DNA from: Verrucomicrobium spinosum DSM 4136 = JCM 18804
Lineage (GTDB): Bacteria > Verrucomicrobiota > Verrucomicrobiia > Verrucomicrobiales > Verrucomicrobiaceae
Reading direction: 5' to 3'
Length of the DNA stretch: 64,000 nucleotides
NCBI RefSeq assembly: GCF_000172155.1
Contig: NZ_ABIZ01000001.1
Location: 1,116,001 to 1,180,000, forward strand
The notes below the pieces were generated by a model that saw only the letters and a list, made by a program, of their open reading frames with translations, did not search any database and was not told the origin of the DNA. Shown here piece by piece: positions 9,497-17,623 of the stretch. Made by a program: the position numbers and the translations under genes. How positions within the stretch are numbered: position 1 is the stretch's first letter; the number at the start of each line of letters is the position of its first letter.

Positions 9497-10030
9497 ATGA
9501 GAAGCTATATCAAAAATCTGATCATGCTGGTCGTGGCTCTGGCGATCCGTGGTCCTTCGCTCGCTCAGGAGTCAGAAGCATCCCACCGATGGGCTCCAGT
9601 GAGAGATCATTGGGTGCAGTTCTCCGAAGTCTTGGTTGAGGGAAAGGTAGTGCGCAATCTTACGGTCACATTTTACAAGCAAACCGCAAAACTGGAGGAT
9701 CTGGATGTTGCCCTGTGGAAGCAAATAGTTGCTGACCGCGCGGTGCCGACGCCGCCTGAGCATAGAGTTATGGACTTGCACCGGGGAATGGTGCTGGTCG
9801 TTGCTGATCGTGTCGGCTACCTCCTGGTTCTGGGAGAGCATGATCAGATCAGTATGTTTGAAGCAGATTTTAGAGGTAAAAAGGATCCGGTGTACATGCC
9901 TAGTCTGGATGAGAAAAAGGGTTGGCACTTTCGCTCAGTGGAAGGAAGCAAACTACTTCTGGCCATGCCAGGGGTGGCGTTTTCAGCCGCCGAGATGGAA
10001 CCTTGGAAGGTTGAAGCTGGTAGGAAATAG
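9497..10030 (+). CDS. Small secreted protein of unknown function
   Basis: This 177-residue protein has a signal peptide (MRSYIKNLIMLVVALAIRG, cleavage probably at SLAQES near residue 24). The rest is mixed alpha/beta without cysteines or a recognisable motif. It is preceded by 132 bp of spacer and followed within 50 bp by another unknown gene on the same strand. I do not recognise a family. Confidence 0.55.
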   Translation: MRSYIKNLIMLVVALAIRGPSLAQESEASHRWAPVRDHWVQFSEVLVEGKVVRNLTVTFYKQTAKLEDLDVALWKQIVADRAVPTPPEHRVMDLHRGMVLVVADRVGYLLVLGEHDQISMFEADFRGKKDPVYMPSLDEKKGWHFRSVEGSKLLLAMPGVAFSAAEMEPWKVEAGRK

Positions 10031-10075
10031 AAGTTGGCACTCCCCCCAAGAAAGGATGCCGCAAGCTGTAGCGTC

Positions 10076-10600
10076 ATGAATGGACTTCAAAACCTATTTG
10101 GCGATGTGCGTGAGAAAAATGAAGCAATTTGCCGCTATCTAATTGATCAATTGGCCACCGCGGAAGATGAGGTGCCGCATCAAATTGTCCATCCGCCGCA
10201 GGAATGCATTCCGTCGCATATTCCTGCATTGGCCAAGGGAGTCTACAAGCCTGTCTCTCCGATGTTGCGCTGTTTGTACAGCTACACCAGTTGTTGGGAG
10301 CATGCGATTGTCGGCCAGATGATTCTTTCACCCTCGCAAATGGAAGGGCTGTGGTGCGGTAGCCCATGGATTACTGCGATTGAGATAAGAATGGACAACT
10401 GGCTGACCTCGCCGCCAGCAGAGCGTGAATGGAATCAGCTAAGCTTGTTTGCCATTGACGTTGAGGCGCAGGAAGAAACTTATCTGATCTGGCATGATGA
10501 GTCCGAAGAGCCTGGCGTCGTGAGCTATCAGGCTGGACTGGCAGAGGCGTATCCCAGCATCAAGGAGCTGTTTGAAGCGTACGTAGAGGCTCCGCTGTAG
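10076..10600 (+). CDS. Cytoplasmic protein of unknown function
   Basis: The ATG at 10076 gives 174 residues (MNGLQNLFGDVREKNEAICR...). A TTG at 10034 would add 14 residues with poor composition and is less likely. There is no signal peptide or membrane helix. The protein is acidic with several Trp residues, and its layout (a central SCWEHAIVGQMI segment, then an acidic C-terminal half) recalls small SMI1/KNR4- or immunity-type proteins, but I cannot assign it. It lies 45 bp downstream of a secreted unknown. Confidence 0.5.
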   Translation: MNGLQNLFGDVREKNEAICRYLIDQLATAEDEVPHQIVHPPQECIPSHIPALAKGVYKPVSPMLRCLYSYTSCWEHAIVGQMILSPSQMEGLWCGSPWITAIEIRMDNWLTSPPAEREWNQLSLFAIDVEAQEETYLIWHDESEEPGVVSYQAGLAEAYPSIKELFEAYVEAPL

Positions 10601-10684
10601 AAGCTCTCGTCACTGCCACTTGCTCAATGGCCAGTCCTCTGGCACATTTGTCCTGCGACATGCAATTACTATAGGAAAGTAGCT

Positions 10685-10987
10685 ATGAAAGATCGTTTGT
10701 TGCTGGTTTGGCTTTGGCTGTTCGCGATTCCGGCACTGCTGATTGGCAACGTGGCATTGGAAAACTTGACTGCGTGGACTTCTCAAGTGCAACAGGCGCT
10801 AAAACTGCATGCAGGAAAGGATGCTCCAGATGTTGCGTTCTTGAGGGATGGAGTGGGTTGGTCATGGATCGCGGTGCGTTGGCTCTTGATGGGCACTCTC
10901 GTGTTTGGCTTGGTAGAGGCGATTCGAGCAATTTCTAACAGGGGGGCGTTTGGTGAACATGCCTCCCAGCAGAATGCCGGGGAATAG
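10685..10987 (+). CDS. Small two-helix membrane protein
   Basis: The 100-residue product has two strong membrane helices, at about residues 5-24 (LLLVWLWLFAIPALLIGNVA) and 57-80 (WSWIAVRWLLMGTLVFGLVEAI), with a helical linker between them and a short polar tail. AGGAAAG at 10674-10680 sits a few bases before the ATG and is one of the few convincing ribosome binding sites in this region. No family is recognised. Confidence 0.55.
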   Translation: MKDRLLLVWLWLFAIPALLIGNVALENLTAWTSQVQQALKLHAGKDAPDVAFLRDGVGWSWIAVRWLLMGTLVFGLVEAIRAISNRGAFGEHASQQNAGE

Positions 10988-11058
10988 CTGGTTGTTCCCT
11001 CAAAACTCTCCTGAACCTACGAGGTGGCTGATCTCGAAATAGCCTGTCCTGTGGCATT

Positions 11059-11103
11059 GTCCCCTTCAGCATCAACGATAAGCCCTGGACGTGTCTTCGG
11101 TAG
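11059..11103 (+). pseudogene. 3' end scrap of a PA14-like gene
   Basis: The 45 bp ending in TAG reads VPFSINDKPWTCLR-stop, against VPFSINGKPWTCHR-stop at the end of the intact gene at 9364. The DNA is also near-identical across about 42 bp and diverges sharply on both sides. No start or upstream coding sequence remains. This is the relic of a third copy or of a partial duplication. Confidence 0.8.
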
Positions 11104-11197
11104 ATGATCCAGTTTTGGACTCAAAAGCTGTAAGACCAGCTTTTGCATGCCTGACCCCACGGTCACGCGCATAGCGAGTTCAAGGAAATTGAAATAT

Positions 11198-11225
11198 AAA
11201 AAACCCGCAGCTCGTGCTGCGGGTT
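11198..11225 (-). terminator. Rho-independent terminator of the glycine-zipper gene
   Basis: A perfect 10-bp stem (AACCCGCAGC / GCTGCGGGTT) with a TCGT loop lies at 11202-11225. On the minus strand it is followed by TTTTTT. It starts 20 bp after the stop codon of the minus-strand gene at 11246. Confidence 0.9.
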
Positions 11226-11245
11226 GGGCCACCGGAAGGGGGGAC

Positions 11246-11767
11246 TTACTTGCCGTCCCGGTCGGCATCACCTGGCAGGGCTCGTTCCGCCCTGTCCCAC
11301 GCAGCTCGTGAGGCGTGTCTGGCTTTTTCCCACGCGAGCCGGGACTTGCCTTTTACGGACTCCCAGTTTCGCTCGAGATCTGTTTCCGCCTCGTCATATG
11401 ACGCATACTGGCCCGAGCGATAGCTTTCGTATCCAGTCCGGTAGGCCGGTCCCAGATCATCATAGGTGGTGTCGGCATCCACGTATTCCTCGTTCCGGTA
11501 ATTTTCGTTCCAGTAGGTGTCCTCAACGGTGGGATCCACCGCTTCTGCGACGCTTTTGCCCGCGAGGCCCCCTGCAACGGCACCAATTGCCCCGCCTACG
11601 ATCACGCCTACCGGACCTCCGACCGCGCCAACCGCCGCTCCCACGGCGGCACCGCCGGCTGCACCTACTCCGGTGCCCACGGGATGGGAGCCCGGTTCAC
11701 CCGTAATAGGGTCCTCGTTCCGGTCGCCCTCGGAAGGGTTCTGTCTCTGTGTTTGGGATGTGCTCAT
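11246..11767 (-). CDS. Glycine-zipper protein, probable envelope stress protein
   Basis: This 173-residue protein has a polar N-terminus and then about 50 residues (roughly 30-78) built only of small residues in GxxxG/AxxxG spacing (GVGAAGGAAVGAAVGAVGG, AIGAVAGGLAGKSVAEAV). This is the mark of a glycine-zipper membrane segment. The C-terminal 90 residues are acidic and aromatic with an amphipathic helix (WESVKGKSRLAWEKARHA). It lacks a clear signal peptide. It lies 43 bp downstream of a GlsB/YeaQ-type gene on the same strand and ends at a strong terminator, so the two probably form a short stress-response unit. The role is inferred from the family pattern only. Confidence 0.7.
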   Translation of the reverse strand: MSTSQTQRQNPSEGDRNEDPITGEPGSHPVGTGVGAAGGAAVGAAVGAVGGPVGVIVGGAIGAVAGGLAGKSVAEAVDPTVEDTYWNENYRNEEYVDADTTYDDLGPAYRTGYESYRSGQYASYDEAETDLERNWESVKGKSRLAWEKARHASRAAWDRAERALPGDADRDGK

Positions 11768-11810
11768 GGGAATTTTTTTGGTTTGATGTTCGTGTGCAGT
11801 TTTGATTGGG

Positions 11811-12068
11811 CTAAGCCATCCGGCGTCTGCCTGTCACCATCCGGTAGAGGACCAGCAGTAAAACAGCCCCGATCACGGAGGCGATGAACCCCACCGGTTC
11901 ACCTTCATTGTACCACCCCAGCGTCCGGCCCAGAAAGCCAGCGAGAAAGGAGCCCACGACGCCGATCACCATGGTGATAAAGATTCCGCCGGGGTCTTTG
12001 CCGGGCATGAGAAGCTTGGCGACTGCTCCTACGATAAGGCCGATGATCAACATCCAGATGAATGACAT
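11811..12068 (-). CDS. GlsB/YeaQ/YmgE family stress-response membrane protein
   Basis: The 85-residue protein has three short membrane helices. It starts with the family hallmark IGLIVGAVAKLLMPGKDPGG and continues with MVIGVVGSFLAGFLG and a C-terminal helix SVIGAVLLLVLYRMVTGRR. Length and motif match the transglycosylase-associated (GlsB/YeaQ) family, inner-membrane proteins induced by general stress. It is the first gene of a two-gene minus-strand unit and is divergent from the hydrolase gene. Confidence 0.9.
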   Translation of the reverse strand: MSFIWMLIIGLIVGAVAKLLMPGKDPGGIFITMVIGVVGSFLAGFLGRTLGWYNEGEPVGFIASVIGAVLLLVLYRMVTGRRRMA

Positions 12069-12355
12069 ATTTTTAGGTGGTTGAGTTTATGCGGGCGTGG
12101 GCCCGGTGCCATGAGATCGGCATGTTATGGCGGACCGCGCCTACATTATTTCCGCCAAATGAAGAAAAGGAGGGTAGGTTCATGGAACCCGGTGGAGACG
12201 GATGTCCCGCCTGTCAGCTGTTGATGGGATGCGGTGCGCCATGCGTGGCGTATGGATGGGTCAGCCCTCTGGGAGACTTTGGGGAGAGAATGATGTTGGA
12301 GCAGCCATCGTGGGAACGGGCACCGATCAGCTGGTGCATACGGCCTTGCTTCAAC

Positions 12356-13570
12356 ATGATTCCCACTCTGATTCTCCAAACCTGGCTCCTAAGTTTGATG
12401 TCCCTGGGCATCGTGGGGGCCGCCGCCTATTTCGGGTACAAGTGGCAGCAGGCTTGCTGGGGCTGGGATCCGGTTCTGTCCGTTTCCGTGTTCACGCCCA
12501 ACTGGGGCTTCAATGGGCAGACGGCTTTGCTGCTGGCGGCAGTCTTGATGCTCTTACTGACTCTATGGGGTGGTGGAATCATCGGGGCAGTGCTTCGCGT
12601 GATCCGTCCCGCAAAAGGGAATACCGCGAAGGACCCGAGAAATGCGCCCATACCCCTAGCGCAACATCATCTGAAAAGGCCGGACGGTTCGGGCCTGTAT
12701 GTGGAAGTGCACGGTACAGCAGACGGGATCCCGCTCGTGCTCACGCATGGGTGGGGACTGCACGGTGCGGAATGGAATGATCTCAAGCGTGATCTGGGAG
12801 ATAGATTTCGTTTGATCGTGTGGGACGAGCCAGGATTGGGACGGTCGAGCCGACCTTCGAACCGCGACTACTCGATCGAAAAGCTGTCCCATGATCTGCA
12901 CGCGGTGGTAGAGTTCGCTGGAGGCGGCAAGACACCCGTGGTTCTCGTGGGTCACAGCATTGGGGGAATGATCAATCTGACCTTTTGCCGCCTGTATCCT
13001 GCCTTTCTGGGAACGAAAGTGATGGGGATCGTGCTCACCCATACGACCCCTACAAATCCGACACGCACCACTTCCAGAGCGGCTTTGTACACTGCCCTGG
13101 AGACCCCCGTTTTGAGGCCGCTGATGTATCTTACAATTGCCCTCTCGCCTCTTCTTTGGATCCTCAACTGGTTGGCATACCGAAACGGACTGGCCCATCT
13201 CTCCGTGATGCGTGGATCTTTCGCCGGGACAGAAACGTGGGAACAGGTGGACTTTGCAGCTGGTTTCCAGACACAAGCATCACCGGCCGTCGTTGCACGT
13301 GGGATGCTTGGAATGATGAGTTACGACGCGCTCCCGACTCTGCCGGCCATTGGCATTCCTGCCTTGATCGTGGCGGCCGACAAGGACTCAACCACCCTGC
13401 CTGAGGCAAGCAAGGTCATGGAGGCGAACATCCCCAACGCTCGAATGATGACCCTCTCACCTGCCAAACACCTGGGGCTGATCGAGCACCATCAAACCTT
13501 CGCTCTCGCGGTAAGCGAATTCGCTTACATGTGCCGGGCGAAGTGGTCCGGGGGAATTGAAAAACAATGA
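12356..13570 (+). CDS. Membrane-anchored alpha/beta hydrolase
   Basis: From the ATG at 12356 the product has 404 residues. Other in-frame ATGs exist upstream (12290, 12293 after GGGGAGAG, and 12077), so the start is uncertain, but the 90 extra residues are Cys/Trp/Pro-rich and look non-coding. Two N-terminal helices (about 1-25 and 58-82) precede an alpha/beta hydrolase domain: oxyanion segment LTHGWGLHGAEW, strand-turn VWDEPGLGRSS, nucleophile elbow VGHSIGG (Ser near 200), acid region IVAADKDSTT and catalytic His in AKHLGLIEHH. Substrate unknown; hydrolases of this kind act on esters, epoxides or haloalkanes. Confidence 0.8.
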   Translation: MIPTLILQTWLLSLMSLGIVGAAAYFGYKWQQACWGWDPVLSVSVFTPNWGFNGQTALLLAAVLMLLLTLWGGGIIGAVLRVIRPAKGNTAKDPRNAPIPLAQHHLKRPDGSGLYVEVHGTADGIPLVLTHGWGLHGAEWNDLKRDLGDRFRLIVWDEPGLGRSSRPSNRDYSIEKLSHDLHAVVEFAGGGKTPVVLVGHSIGGMINLTFCRLYPAFLGTKVMGIVLTHTTPTNPTRTTSRAALYTALETPVLRPLMYLTIALSPLLWILNWLAYRNGLAHLSVMRGSFAGTETWEQVDFAAGFQTQASPAVVARGMLGMMSYDALPTLPAIGIPALIVAADKDSTTLPEASKVMEANIPNARMMTLSPAKHLGLIEHHQTFALAVSEFAYMCRAKWSGGIEKQ

Positions 13571-13778
13571 CCCATCCGCGGCCCTGTTGGGCCAGAGCGC
13601 CTTCCATAGCCGACGATACGGGCGACCTTGAGTTCGGGAGGGGAGGGCAGGAGGCAGACCTCCCATCCTTGAATATCACGAGTTTGGAGCCTTTGGATTG
13701 TCAGACCGACGGATGAGATGCCCATCGGGTGGGCAACGAATTGGGGCCAGGCAAAATCGCTTCTGCGATCACAAGGGT

Positions 13779-14951
13779 ATGAAGGCACTTTGTTGGCATG
13801 GAAAGTCGGACGTACGGGTGGACACGGTTCCCGACCCGAAAATTTTGGAGCCCACCGACGCGATCATTAAAATAACAGCCACGGCCATTTGCGGCTCAGA
13901 CCTGCATTTGTTCGATGGTTTTATGCCCACCATGGAGGCTGGAGACATCCTTGGGCACGAGCCCATGGGCGTGGTTGTGGAAGTGGGGGCTGGGGTGAAA
14001 AAACTCCGCCCCGGTGATCGGGTGGTGGTGCCCTTCACCATCTCCTGTGGAAGCTGCTTCTTCTGCAATAGAGGTCTGTACTCCTGTTGCGACACCTCCA
14101 ATCCCAATGCAGAGATGGCCCGCAAAGTGATGGGGCAGTCGCCTGCGGGCCTTTTTGGCTACTCTCATATGTTGGGGGGCTTTGCCGGTGGTCAGGCGGA
14201 GTATTTGCGCGTCCCCTATGCGGATGTGGGGCCGGTGAAGATCGAATCCGACCTCCCGGACGACAAGGTGCTTTTTCTTTCAGACATCTTCCCCACGGGC
14301 TACATGGCTGCGGAAAATGCGGAGATTGAGCCGGGCGATACTGTGGCGGTCTGGGGCTGTGGTCCTGTGGGCCAGTTCGTTATCCAGAGCTGCTGGATCA
14401 TGGGGGCGGGCCGTGTGATTGCCATCGATCGCGTACCTGAACGACTGGCGATGGCAGCGGGTCACGGCAAAGCGGAGACGCTCAACTTCGACCATGATGA
14501 CATCTACGAGTCCCTCATGAGCATGACCAACGGCCGAGGGCCGGACCGGTGTATTGATGCCGTAGGAACGGAGGCCCATGGAACGGGTAGCTGGGATGCG
14601 ATCATCGACAAAGCCAAGGCGGCTGTCATGCTGGGGACGGACCGGCCTCACGCATTGCGGCAGGCCATCCAGTGTTGCCGGAAGGCAGGCACCATCTCCA
14701 TCCCCGGCGTCTATGTGGGATTGCTGGACAACATGCCCTTCGGTGCTGCAGTGAACAAGGGGCTGACGTTCAAGATGGGGCAGACCCACGTTCAGAGGTA
14801 TCTCCGCCCCCTGCTTTCTCGCATTGAGAGTGGAGAAATCGATCCCTCCTTTGTGATCACTCACCGGCTGCCTCTGGAGCAAGCTCCGGATGCCTACAAG
14901 ATGTTCCGCGACAAGCAGGATGGCTGCGTGAAAGTGGTGCTGAGCCCATGA
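13779..14951 (+). CDS. Zinc-dependent alcohol dehydrogenase (formaldehyde dehydrogenase-like)
   Basis: The ATG at 13779 follows GGG and gives 390 residues. The frame is open upstream to 13698 without support. Catalytic zinc ligands are seen in [11 protein letters not shown] (Cys near 38) and [12 protein letters not shown] (His/Glu near 63-64). A structural-zinc-like cysteine lobe [15 protein letters not shown] spans about residues 92-106, and the nucleotide fold is [10 protein letters not shown] near 190. The inserted loop and the FDGFMPTME phrase match the glutathione-independent formaldehyde/threonine-type dehydrogenase branch often found beside stress genes. It probably oxidises an alcohol or aldehyde with NAD(P). 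It lies on the same strand as the hydrolase, 208 bp downstream. Confidence 0.85.
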   Translation: MKALCWHGKSDVRVDTVPDPKILEPTDAIIKITATAICGSDLHLFDGFMPTMEAGDILGHEPMGVVVEVGAGVKKLRPGDRVVVPFTISCGSCFFCNRGLYSCCDTSNPNAEMARKVMGQSPAGLFGYSHMLGGFAGGQAEYLRVPYADVGPVKIESDLPDDKVLFLSDIFPTGYMAAENAEIEPGDTVAVWGCGPVGQFVIQSCWIMGAGRVIAIDRVPERLAMAAGHGKAETLNFDHDDIYESLMSMTNGRGPDRCIDAVGTEAHGTGSWDAIIDKAKAAVMLGTDRPHALRQAIQCCRKAGTISIPGVYVGLLDNMPFGAAVNKGLTFKMGQTHVQRYLRPLLSRIESGEIDPSFVITHRLPLEQAPDAYKMFRDKQDGCVKVVLSP

Positions 14952-15124
14952 CGGGGAGACTTTTGCAAAAGGCCCGTTCCGGTCACCTGGTCAATGCCTT
15001 GGCAGGTTTGTTTCATGAAATCTGGGCACGTTTCTTCACCCAGGCGCAACCGGCCTTGACCGATGACCCTGCCGCCATTCTTGCCTTCCCCGCGTGACTC
15101 CGGCCGTGGTCGTGGGGGAAGGGC

Positions 15125-15946
15125 TCAAATTTGCCGCGCCAATGCTGCAGCACGAGTGATGAGATCGGACCCGGGACGAATGCCGGTGTAGAGCACGAAC
15201 TGCTCGACCGCTTGCAGGACGATGACGTCCGCCCCTGAAATGCACGGTTTGCCAAACTTGCCTGCAAGCTGGATCAGCGGTGTTTCAGCGGGAATCGCGA
15301 CCACATCAAAAACGGCTTGTGCCGTCCGCACTTGTGCTTCTGAGAAAGCCAGTCGCGCAGCCTCTGGGCCGCCGGTCATGCCGATAGGCGTGACGTTGAT
15401 GAGGAGGCCTGGAGTTTCATCCCCGAGTTCCTGCTTCCAGGCATAGCCGTATTGGGAGGCAAGCGCGGGCCCCGCAGTTTCATTGCGAGCCACGATGATG
15501 CCCTTGGCAAAACCAGCATCGCGCAGAGCACAGGCCACGGCCTTGGCCATGCCTCCGCTTCCGCGCAGGGCAAAATCAAGATCGGTAGAGATGCCGCGTG
15601 ACTTCAAAAGAGAGAAGACAGCGGTGTAGTCCGTGTTGTAGCCTTTGAGCACCCCTACAGTATTGACGATCGTGTTCACTGACATGATGCCTGCGGCGGA
15701 TGGTTCCAGCCCGTCGAGGTATTCGATGCAGTCTTCCTTGAAGGGCATGGAGACGGCACAGCCCCGAATGCCCAAGGCTCTGATTCCCGTGATCGCCCCC
15801 GCGAGGTTCCCCGTGGTGAACGCCTTGTAAACAAAGTTCAGCCCCAGCTCCCGATAGAGGAAATTGTGAAACCGCGTGCCGAAGTTTCCCGGCCGGCCCG
15901 AGAGGGACATGCAAAGCTGGGTGTCTCTGTTGATGTAGGATTCCAT
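15125..15946 (-). CDS. Shikimate dehydrogenase-like protein (AroE family)
   Basis: The 273-residue protein has the AroE layout. Its N-terminal substrate lobe carries SLSGRPGNFG in place of the usual SxSP segment and SMPFKEDC with the catalytic-type Lys. It continues with VNTIVN and GYNTDYTA (the shikimate-binding Asn-Thr-Asp), then the NADP fold RGSGGMAKAVACAL and NVTPIGMTG. The altered N-terminal motif and the MPFKE sequence resemble the AroE-like paralogues (HI0607/SdhL type) more than housekeeping AroE, so quinate or another polyol acid may be the true substrate. The gene is convergent with the alcohol dehydrogenase and unrelated to the glycosyltransferases that follow. Confidence 0.8.
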   Translation of the reverse strand: MESYINRDTQLCMSLSGRPGNFGTRFHNFLYRELGLNFVYKAFTTGNLAGAITGIRALGIRGCAVSMPFKEDCIEYLDGLEPSAAGIMSVNTIVNTVGVLKGYNTDYTAVFSLLKSRGISTDLDFALRGSGGMAKAVACALRDAGFAKGIIVARNETAGPALASQYGYAWKQELGDETPGLLINVTPIGMTGGPEAARLAFSEAQVRTAQAVFDVVAIPAETPLIQLAGKFGKPCISGADVIVLQAVEQFVLYTGIRPGSDLITRAAALARQI

Positions 15947-15995
15947 AAGAATCGGTTGCTGGGTTTGTTGCTCCGTCGAGTCTTCGGGCTCAACG

Positions 15996-17573
15996 TTAGG
16001 CCTTGGTGAGTTGATTTGAAACCTCCCTTCCGGAGGTTAAGGCCGGCAAGTCCGTGTTGTTTGCTTGTTTGGGGCCTAGTCCGTCTTCGATAAACTTGGC
16101 GCTTGCCAGTTTGACTGACCTTCGGGTGGTGATCGTGCACTCACCTACGAAGTCGCTGCCATTTGCTTTCAGGAGGCAACGGGTGCCACGAATTCTCAGG
16201 TGCAAGTTGCCTGCCTGCACTCCCCAATCGCCGGTCTGATTGCCTGAGGGATCTGCGACCAGGCCGGTGGATTGCAGCGTTACAGTTGTGCTCAAAGCGT
16301 TGGCTCTTTTGCTGATGCCGGAAATGGAGAGGGCGTAAAGGGCGTCCTTACTGACTGCACGGTGGATCTGGTCGTCTCCATCTGAACGCTCCGATAGAAG
16401 TGAGCCATGAAACTCGCCTTGTGTGACCCCTTGCCAATCTCCTTGAGCGTCGTCAATGCAAGCAAACTCCCAAAAGGCATGATCGTGAGTCTGAAGTACA
16501 AGCCGTGACCCGTGGGGGTGCCACCAACGAAAAGTTCCTGAGGGGTCATCGACCTCGCCATCTTGCCGAAAGCTGAGAAAGTGGCACCCACCATTTTTCG
16601 ATTTGAGCGTGCAATGCTTTCCCTCTTCGAATTGACGAAGGATCTTTTTTTCTCCGTCATGCTGTCGGCGATGAAGGCGTTCGACCCCAGTGGGCCAAAG
16701 CTGACGCAATTCCGACAGGTGGGTCAGGCATTCTTCTTCAGCATTGAAGCTGTGAATTCTTGGGTTGTGGCTTATTCGCCACTTCGCCCCGTGTCGGTGC
16801 TGGAAGAGAAGCTCGCCGGTGGTGGGGTGGAACTGGATCATCGTCCATTGCTGTAGCCTTTGCATGGGGTGTGGGGCCATGGCGAAGGGTTCATTGAGCA
16901 ACTTCCACGCAAAGTAGAAGGACTCCTTGTCCCCATAGAACAGGCGGTAGTAGTAGTCCGAGTGTTCATTGAGGTGCATGGCGAGGTTGAGCGCTCGCCA
17001 ATGCCTTCCTTTGTTGACCAGCACCTGGCCACTCTCGACTTCCCAGTCGTCCTCCGGTGGAATGCCGAAAGCTCGCCAAGCGTTGCGTCCCCGCGCATGA
17101 CGGTTCTGATCGGGCCAGAAAAGCGCTCCTCGGTCCAAATAGGCAGGGTTCTGGAACACTGAGGTCGGATCGACCATGGGTACGTTGTCGGCATCCAACA
17201 GCAATACCTCCTTGAAAGAACAGTGTAGCATCGCGAACACCTTGAGTTCCCATCCCTTTAGGATCTTCACAGGGTGCTTTTCACGAACAGCAAACGCGTC
17301 AATGAGCGTGGTGAAAGGAAATTTTTCACTCAGCAGCTTTCGTATGTCCCCCGGCATCTCGTCCTCTCCCAGGTGCCATACTTCCACAGGCAACGAGCAA
17401 CCCGTGGCTCGGAGTCTGTGCAGGAGCACCCACAGGCACGGGAGCAAGGTGTCCCCACCGGCGGCAATCACGATTCCTTGGCCGGAAAAGTGGGAAGGGC
17501 AGGGGGGGGATAACCTCAATGAATTGCCGGCGGATGTCCGCCATCGCCTGTATTTCTGATTCCTCGGCCGCAC
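15996..17573 (-). CDS. GT71-like glycosyltransferase with C-terminal beta-rich module
   Basis: The 525-residue product starts at a GTG; no in-frame ATG exists before residue 113. Residues about 33-300 form a GT-A fold of the fungal alpha-mannosyltransferase (GT71/MNN-like) type: GIVIAAGGDTLLPCLWVLLH, SLPVEVWHLGEDE, the metal-binding DADN at 127-130 in EVLLLDADNVPMVDP, and ESGQVLVNK at 180-188. The C-terminal 200 residues are beta-rich with repeated Trp/Gly segments (GTFRWWHPHGSRLVLQ), a module also seen after the GT71 domains at 18814-22365 and 32535-34679. It is the last of three minus-strand genes, 50 bp after its neighbour. Probably a cytoplasmic nucleotide-sugar-dependent transferase; donor and acceptor unknown. 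Confidence 0.75.
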   Translation of the reverse strand: MRPRNQKYRRWRTSAGNSLRLSPPCPSHFSGQGIVIAAGGDTLLPCLWVLLHRLRATGCSLPVEVWHLGEDEMPGDIRKLLSEKFPFTTLIDAFAVREKHPVKILKGWELKVFAMLHCSFKEVLLLDADNVPMVDPTSVFQNPAYLDRGALFWPDQNRHARGRNAWRAFGIPPEDDWEVESGQVLVNKGRHWRALNLAMHLNEHSDYYYRLFYGDKESFYFAWKLLNEPFAMAPHPMQRLQQWTMIQFHPTTGELLFQHRHGAKWRISHNPRIHSFNAEEECLTHLSELRQLWPTGVERLHRRQHDGEKKILRQFEEGKHCTLKSKNGGCHFLSFRQDGEVDDPSGTFRWWHPHGSRLVLQTHDHAFWEFACIDDAQGDWQGVTQGEFHGSLLSERSDGDDQIHRAVSKDALYALSISGISKRANALSTTVTLQSTGLVADPSGNQTGDWGVQAGNLHLRIRGTRCLLKANGSDFVGECTITTRRSVKLASAKFIEDGLGPKQANNTDLPALTSGREVSNQLTKA

Positions 17574-17623
17574 TCACGTTGAAGATTTTAGGATGGATTT
17601 GGCGGAGTTTTTTTGTGAGCCGC

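Noticed and set aside
12077-12355. N-terminal extension of the alpha/beta hydrolase
   Set aside because: Cys/Trp/Pro-rich with no conserved-looking segment. The first membrane helix starts at the ATG at 12356, though 12293 cannot be excluded.
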